NCBI GenBank assembly: GCA_013331535.1
Contig: DUGF01000080.1
Span: forward strand, 1 to 24,620
Reading direction: 5' to 3'
Origin: Microcaldota archaeon
GTDB taxonomy: Archaea; Micrarchaeota; Micrarchaeia; Anstonellales; Bilamarchaeaceae
DNA length: 24,620 nt
In this document: one piece after another, positions 21,387-24,620 of the stretch
Numbering within the stretch: the stretch's first letter is position 1
How the letters are laid out: each line of letters starts with the position of its first letter
Notes under the pieces: model-generated
What the model was told of the DNA's origin: nothing
Seen by the model: only the letters and a program-made list of their open reading frames with translations
Database searches by the model: none
Translations under genes and position numbers: made by a program

Positions 21387-21452
21387 GCTGAAGAATTCCA
21401 CTACAGAATTTTTCTCAGGCACCACCAGGTCTAAACCGATGGAATTCTCCGG

Positions 21453-21460
21453 ATTTAAAA
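21453..21460 (+). promoter_or_regulatory. TATA box of the prenyl synthase gene
   Basis: ATTTAAAA is centred 27 bases before the ATG at 21484, indicating a leaderless mRNA and arguing against the ATG at 21439. Confidence 0.55.
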
Positions 21461-21483
21461 TCCTTTCCATCCTAATTTTTTCC

Positions 21484-22476
21484 ATGGAGTTTTTCAATAT
21501 CGCCAGGAACGAACTAAAGCTCGTAGAGCAGGACGTTCTTGCATCAATTCCAAAAGAGCCGCACGCGGTTTATGGACTGCTTCCTGAATTCTTCCTGCGC
21601 GGGGGAAAACGAATACGTCCAACGCTCGTAATTGTTTCAGCAATGGCAACCGGAGGAAACGTGAAAAACGTGGTGCCGCTCGCTTCGGCAGTTGAAATCT
21701 TCCACAACTTCACCCTTATTCATGATGACATCGAAGACAGCTCAGAAATAAGAAGGGGAAAACCAACCCTTAATCAGGAATATGGAATCCCAATTGCACT
21801 TAATTCCGGAGATGCGCTATACACTCTTCTCTGGGGAAAACTCGCAAGTATGGAAGCAAAATACGGGGCAGATGAAACCATCAAAATCCAAAAAAAATGT
21901 GCAGCTGCATTCCGAAGAGTAGTAGAAGGGCAGGGAATAGAACTCGCATGGAACAAAAACCACAGATTTGATATTTCCGAAAAGGATTACATGGAAATGG
22001 TGGCTGGAAAAACAGGCGCATTGTCAGCATTATCCTGCGAAGTCGGAGCCTGCAGTGGAACAGATGATGCAAAAATATGCGAAGCTATGCGAACATTTGG
22101 AGAACTGCTTGGTGTGGCATTCCAGATAAGAGACGACGTCTTGAACCTTGTTGGAGATTTTGATAATTATAAAAAAGAAATTGGTGGAGACGTAAGAGAA
22201 GGAAAAAGAACGCTTATTGTAATAAAGACGTTTGAGTCCGCAACGAAAGAAGAGAGGGAAAAATTGATAAAAATCCTTGATAGTGGAAAAGCAAACAAAA
22301 ATGAGATAGATTACGCAATTTCATTATTCAAAAAATACGGTGCAATCGGTTATGCAAACAAAAAGGCTGAAGAAATGGTCGGATGGGCGAAAACAAGGTT
22401 AACAGTTCTAAAACCGTCAGCAGCAAGAAGCGCGCTTGAAGGAATTGCGGATTTTGCGATAAATAGGATAGGATAG
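21484..22476 (+). CDS. Polyprenyl (geranylgeranyl/farnesyl) diphosphate synthase
   Basis: A trans-prenyltransferase condensing IPP with allylic diphosphates; in archaea the C20 product feeds ether-lipid synthesis. The product is 330 residues. GGKRIRP (40-46) binds IPP. The first Asp-rich motif is DDIED (81-85) followed by RRGKPT. GKTGAL, the Gln before the second motif, and GGDVREGKRT are present. The second motif reads DDVLN (217-221), with Asn replacing the last Asp, a tolerated change. Phe at the fifth position before the first motif fits a chain of about C20 or less. The start is chosen from the TATA spacing; 15 more N-terminal residues are possible from 21439. It works downstream of the IPP isomerase. 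Confidence 0.93.
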   Translation: MEFFNIARNELKLVEQDVLASIPKEPHAVYGLLPEFFLRGGKRIRPTLVIVSAMATGGNVKNVVPLASAVEIFHNFTLIHDDIEDSSEIRRGKPTLNQEYGIPIALNSGDALYTLLWGKLASMEAKYGADETIKIQKKCAAAFRRVVEGQGIELAWNKNHRFDISEKDYMEMVAGKTGALSALSCEVGACSGTDDAKICEAMRTFGELLGVAFQIRDDVLNLVGDFDNYKKEIGGDVREGKRTLIVIKTFESATKEEREKLIKILDSGKANKNEIDYAISLFKKYGAIGYANKKAEEMVGWAKTRLTVLKPSAARSALEGIADFAINRIG

Positions 22477-22501
22477 GGCAGTCTACACGCATCAGAAACC
22501 A

Positions 22502-22510
22502 ATTTAAATA
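22502..22510 (+). promoter_or_regulatory. TATA box of the large envelope-protein gene
   Basis: ATTTAAATA ends 20 bases before the ATG at 22530, consistent with a leaderless or nearly leaderless mRNA. Confidence 0.5.
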
Positions 22511-22529
22511 TTCTATTCAAAAGAAGTTC

Positions 22530-24590
22530 ATGCAGACTCCCAGAGCAGTATTGACACTATTGATAGTAATTATGTCGGTTTTTTCGGTAACGTTCGCGTT
22601 CCAGATGACTGATTATCTCTATTCAGGAGAACACATAACGACGGTAACCTATGAAAATTTCACTCTCAGCGGAAGCTCTTACTCACTTGTAAAGGTTGGG
22701 GCAACTGAAAATTTCATATTAAAGGATGGGAATCCGCTTATGAATGAATCGGATATAACCACAGTTCTGAAAGCATACTACAAATCAAAATATTACCCGA
22801 CAACCGCACAGATAGAGGATATTAAAGGTCTCATAGATAGTTACAACTCAAGCAGAAACGACGGCGGAAGATGGAAGGGAAAGGAACAACTGGCATGCCG
22901 GGATGTTTTGCTTGTCTCGGGAATAATCAAATATTATGGAAAGCCGCTCTTGTGCAGTGAAACGGACATGAAGGCATGCAATCTCACCGCACAAATGCTT
23001 TATTATTCTGCACCATACGCTGAAGGAATAAGACAGACAATGCCTTACCCGATCATGTATGATGCCCTGATAAATTTCACACTTGCAGATAACAAAATAG
23101 CAGACATTTTAAACAAGACTTTTTGGTACGTAAATAATCTTAATGATGAAAACTCAGTCGAGGTATTCGGCTACATAAAGGATTCTATACCAACAATAAA
23201 GGCAAAGGAAAAAGTAGTTGAAGAAACAATATTCAGAATGCCCAAGTTAGAAAACAAAGAGGACAAGGCTTTGTGCATAAAACAAAACTGCATGGGATTG
23301 TGCCCGGATCTGGATTACAATTCTACAAAATTAGATATATTGGCAACAACAGTTGCATCTGTGCTTGAAAAGGGAAAACCATTCTTTGAATATAAAAGTC
23401 TTGGTGCGGCACTTGCAAAGAGCACTAATGATAGGATGCATTTCAAAGAGGCAACTGAAAAAACAGATTATTATTCCAAAATGCTCGCGCCTAAGAAAAA
23501 GGAGATAAAAGAAACTATAACTTCAGCAGATGAAGCTGCAGCACTTGTTGATAATTCCTCATTCAAGACAAAACTCGCATTGTTAAAGGAATTAAATGAC
23601 AAAATAAACAAAAGCATAGCTGAAAAGAAGATAGAAACTCTTGACAGCGATTTTTCGCAATTCGCATTTCTATTGAGTGCAGTCAAAAACGGAACGAACA
23701 CAACGATTGCACTCTATAATGAAACAACGGCTGTAAGAGATGAGGCAGTTACACTTATGCTGCTTGCAGATACAAACGGGGAAATGGACGGAAATGTAAA
23801 GGCACAATTTGAATATCTGAAGAACAAAACTGCGTTCCTTGAAAGCGGATATAAACCGGGAATGAGCCCTGAGAAATATGTATATTATAAAGAAGCCTAC
23901 ACTAACCTGACTGAACAGGAAATAGTGCCATTCATGCAAACCCAACAGGAATTTGTCGCATTTTCCAAATTCCGCTCTTTTGCAAGAAAAGTGAACAACG
24001 GAATAATGGAGATGGCAACATCATCCGAATTCGTAAAACCAGCCCAACTTGCATCAAATGCCTCAAACATTCCTCTTGCGATCTCAATAGTTTCATTCTT
24101 TGCATTCACCTCGCTTGCGATGTTTATGTTTATAATAATGAAAAGAAAATCAAAGGTTATTGGATTAGGCGCCATATTTATACTCCTGATCGTAATCGGA
24201 GGGATCCTTGCATTTTCAGCAGAAACTTATTTCTACTTTTCCAAGACATCTGTTTCCGCGGATGTGAACGAATTTGCACTTTCCATGACGGATGAAAAGA
24301 ACGTGACAATCGCCATGCAAACATCCGGAGCATCTGGAGAAACAGCGGACAATATGAAGAAATGCGCAGCAGAATTGGAAAAGGCGCTCAAAGGAAACAA
24401 CAAAACAGTAAGTATGAGCGAAGGCGTGTTGCCAGGCGCAGTAAACTCCACAGCTCCATCATTTATATTTAAATATTCGCAATCCGGGGATGAAAAATCT
24501 TCGTTCTCAGCGATTTTCGACAAGAAAGCGATTCTGGTGGGAGATTCCGCGTATTACAGAACCTGCCCGATAGCGTCTGTGCTCAGATAA
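22530..24590 (+). CDS. Large exported membrane-anchored protein, function unknown
   Basis: A 686-residue protein that I do not recognise. Residues 5-24 form a signal peptide or anchor (VLTLLIVIMSVFSVTFAF). The region to about 505 is predicted extracytoplasmic. It has many N-x-S/T sites, Cys pairs (ACRDVLL, LLCSETDMKAC, LCIKQNCMGLCPDLD) and helical, charged stretches around 300-400 that could form coiled coils. Two membrane helices (about 513-537 and 545-566) flank the basic loop MKRKSK, and a final soluble domain of about 115 residues follows. The start fits a TATA box ATTTAAATA about 25 bases upstream. Its length, glycosylation sites and two-helix C-terminus suggest a cell-envelope role; that is inference. 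Confidence 0.75.
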   Translation: MQTPRAVLTLLIVIMSVFSVTFAFQMTDYLYSGEHITTVTYENFTLSGSSYSLVKVGATENFILKDGNPLMNESDITTVLKAYYKSKYYPTTAQIEDIKGLIDSYNSSRNDGGRWKGKEQLACRDVLLVSGIIKYYGKPLLCSETDMKACNLTAQMLYYSAPYAEGIRQTMPYPIMYDALINFTLADNKIADILNKTFWYVNNLNDENSVEVFGYIKDSIPTIKAKEKVVEETIFRMPKLENKEDKALCIKQNCMGLCPDLDYNSTKLDILATTVASVLEKGKPFFEYKSLGAALAKSTNDRMHFKEATEKTDYYSKMLAPKKKEIKETITSADEAAALVDNSSFKTKLALLKELNDKINKSIAEKKIETLDSDFSQFAFLLSAVKNGTNTTIALYNETTAVRDEAVTLMLLADTNGEMDGNVKAQFEYLKNKTAFLESGYKPGMSPEKYVYYKEAYTNLTEQEIVPFMQTQQEFVAFSKFRSFARKVNNGIMEMATSSEFVKPAQLASNASNIPLAISIVSFFAFTSLAMFMFIIMKRKSKVIGLGAIFILLIVIGGILAFSAETYFYFSKTSVSADVNEFALSMTDEKNVTIAMQTSGASGETADNMKKCAAELEKALKGNNKTVSMSEGVLPGAVNSTAPSFIFKYSQSGDEKSSFSAIFDKKAILVGDSAYYRTCPIASVLR

Positions 24591-24620
24591 TAAATGCAGT
24601 AAAATAAATGCATTAGGATA

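Overview
The window is archaeal. It opens with the 3' end of a 16S rRNA whose tail carries the archaeal anti-Shine-Dalgarno sequence. It then runs through archaea-typical genes: RtcB, type II IPP isomerase, a short-chain prenyl synthase, NMD3, DUF2070, DUF63, a probable RNase P Rpp21/Rpr2 subunit and an Lrp regulator. Many promoters are TATA boxes about 25-30 bases before a start codon, which suggests leaderless mRNAs. The 16S gene has no 23S beside it, the spacers are full of small hairpins, and noncanonical introns are frequent. This fits a DPANN-type archaeon (Micrarchaeota or Diapherotrites would be my guess), but the lineage call is inference. Layout: 1-256 is the 16S 3' end with a 48-nt BHB intron next to the decoding site. 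406-855 is a secreted or lipoprotein-like orphan. 890-3835 is RtcB with a LAGLIDADG intein at its catalytic Cys, behind a leader (3836-3999) of hairpins and tiny upstream ORFs. 4075-7582 is a compact NiFe-hydrogenase locus: NiCoT nickel permease, maturation protease, HD protein, large subunit, small subunit. 7585-7676 is a palindrome-rich divergent control region, followed by an orphan gene. 8145-8320 is a hairpin array. 8570-8811 is a tRNA-Lys(UUU) split by a D-loop and a T-loop intron. 8935-11060 is divergent glnA and lrp. 11076-13058 is a RelA/SpoT-like protein, unusual for an archaeon. 13146-15967 holds type II IPP isomerase and two membrane proteins. 15975-17465 holds a repeat protein and NMD3. 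17636-19432 is DUF2070. 19716-19907 is a cold-shock protein behind a structured leader. 20085-21272 holds DUF63 and the RNase P protein. 21484-22476 is a prenyltransferase and 22530-24590 is a large secreted or membrane orphan. Themes: RNA and protein splicing recur. There is one rRNA intron, two tRNA introns, and the RNA ligase expected to join tRNA exons is itself interrupted by an intein at its active-site Cys. The hydrogenase locus supplies nickel uptake, the two catalytic subunits and the protease that trims the large-subunit tail. IPP isomerase and the prenyl synthase serve archaeal lipid synthesis. The most unusual items are the intron between 16S positions 1494 and 1495 (E. coli numbering), the doubly interrupted tRNA, the upstream-ORF and hairpin leader of rtcB, and the divergent RSH protein with 19-bp tandem repeats before its promoter.
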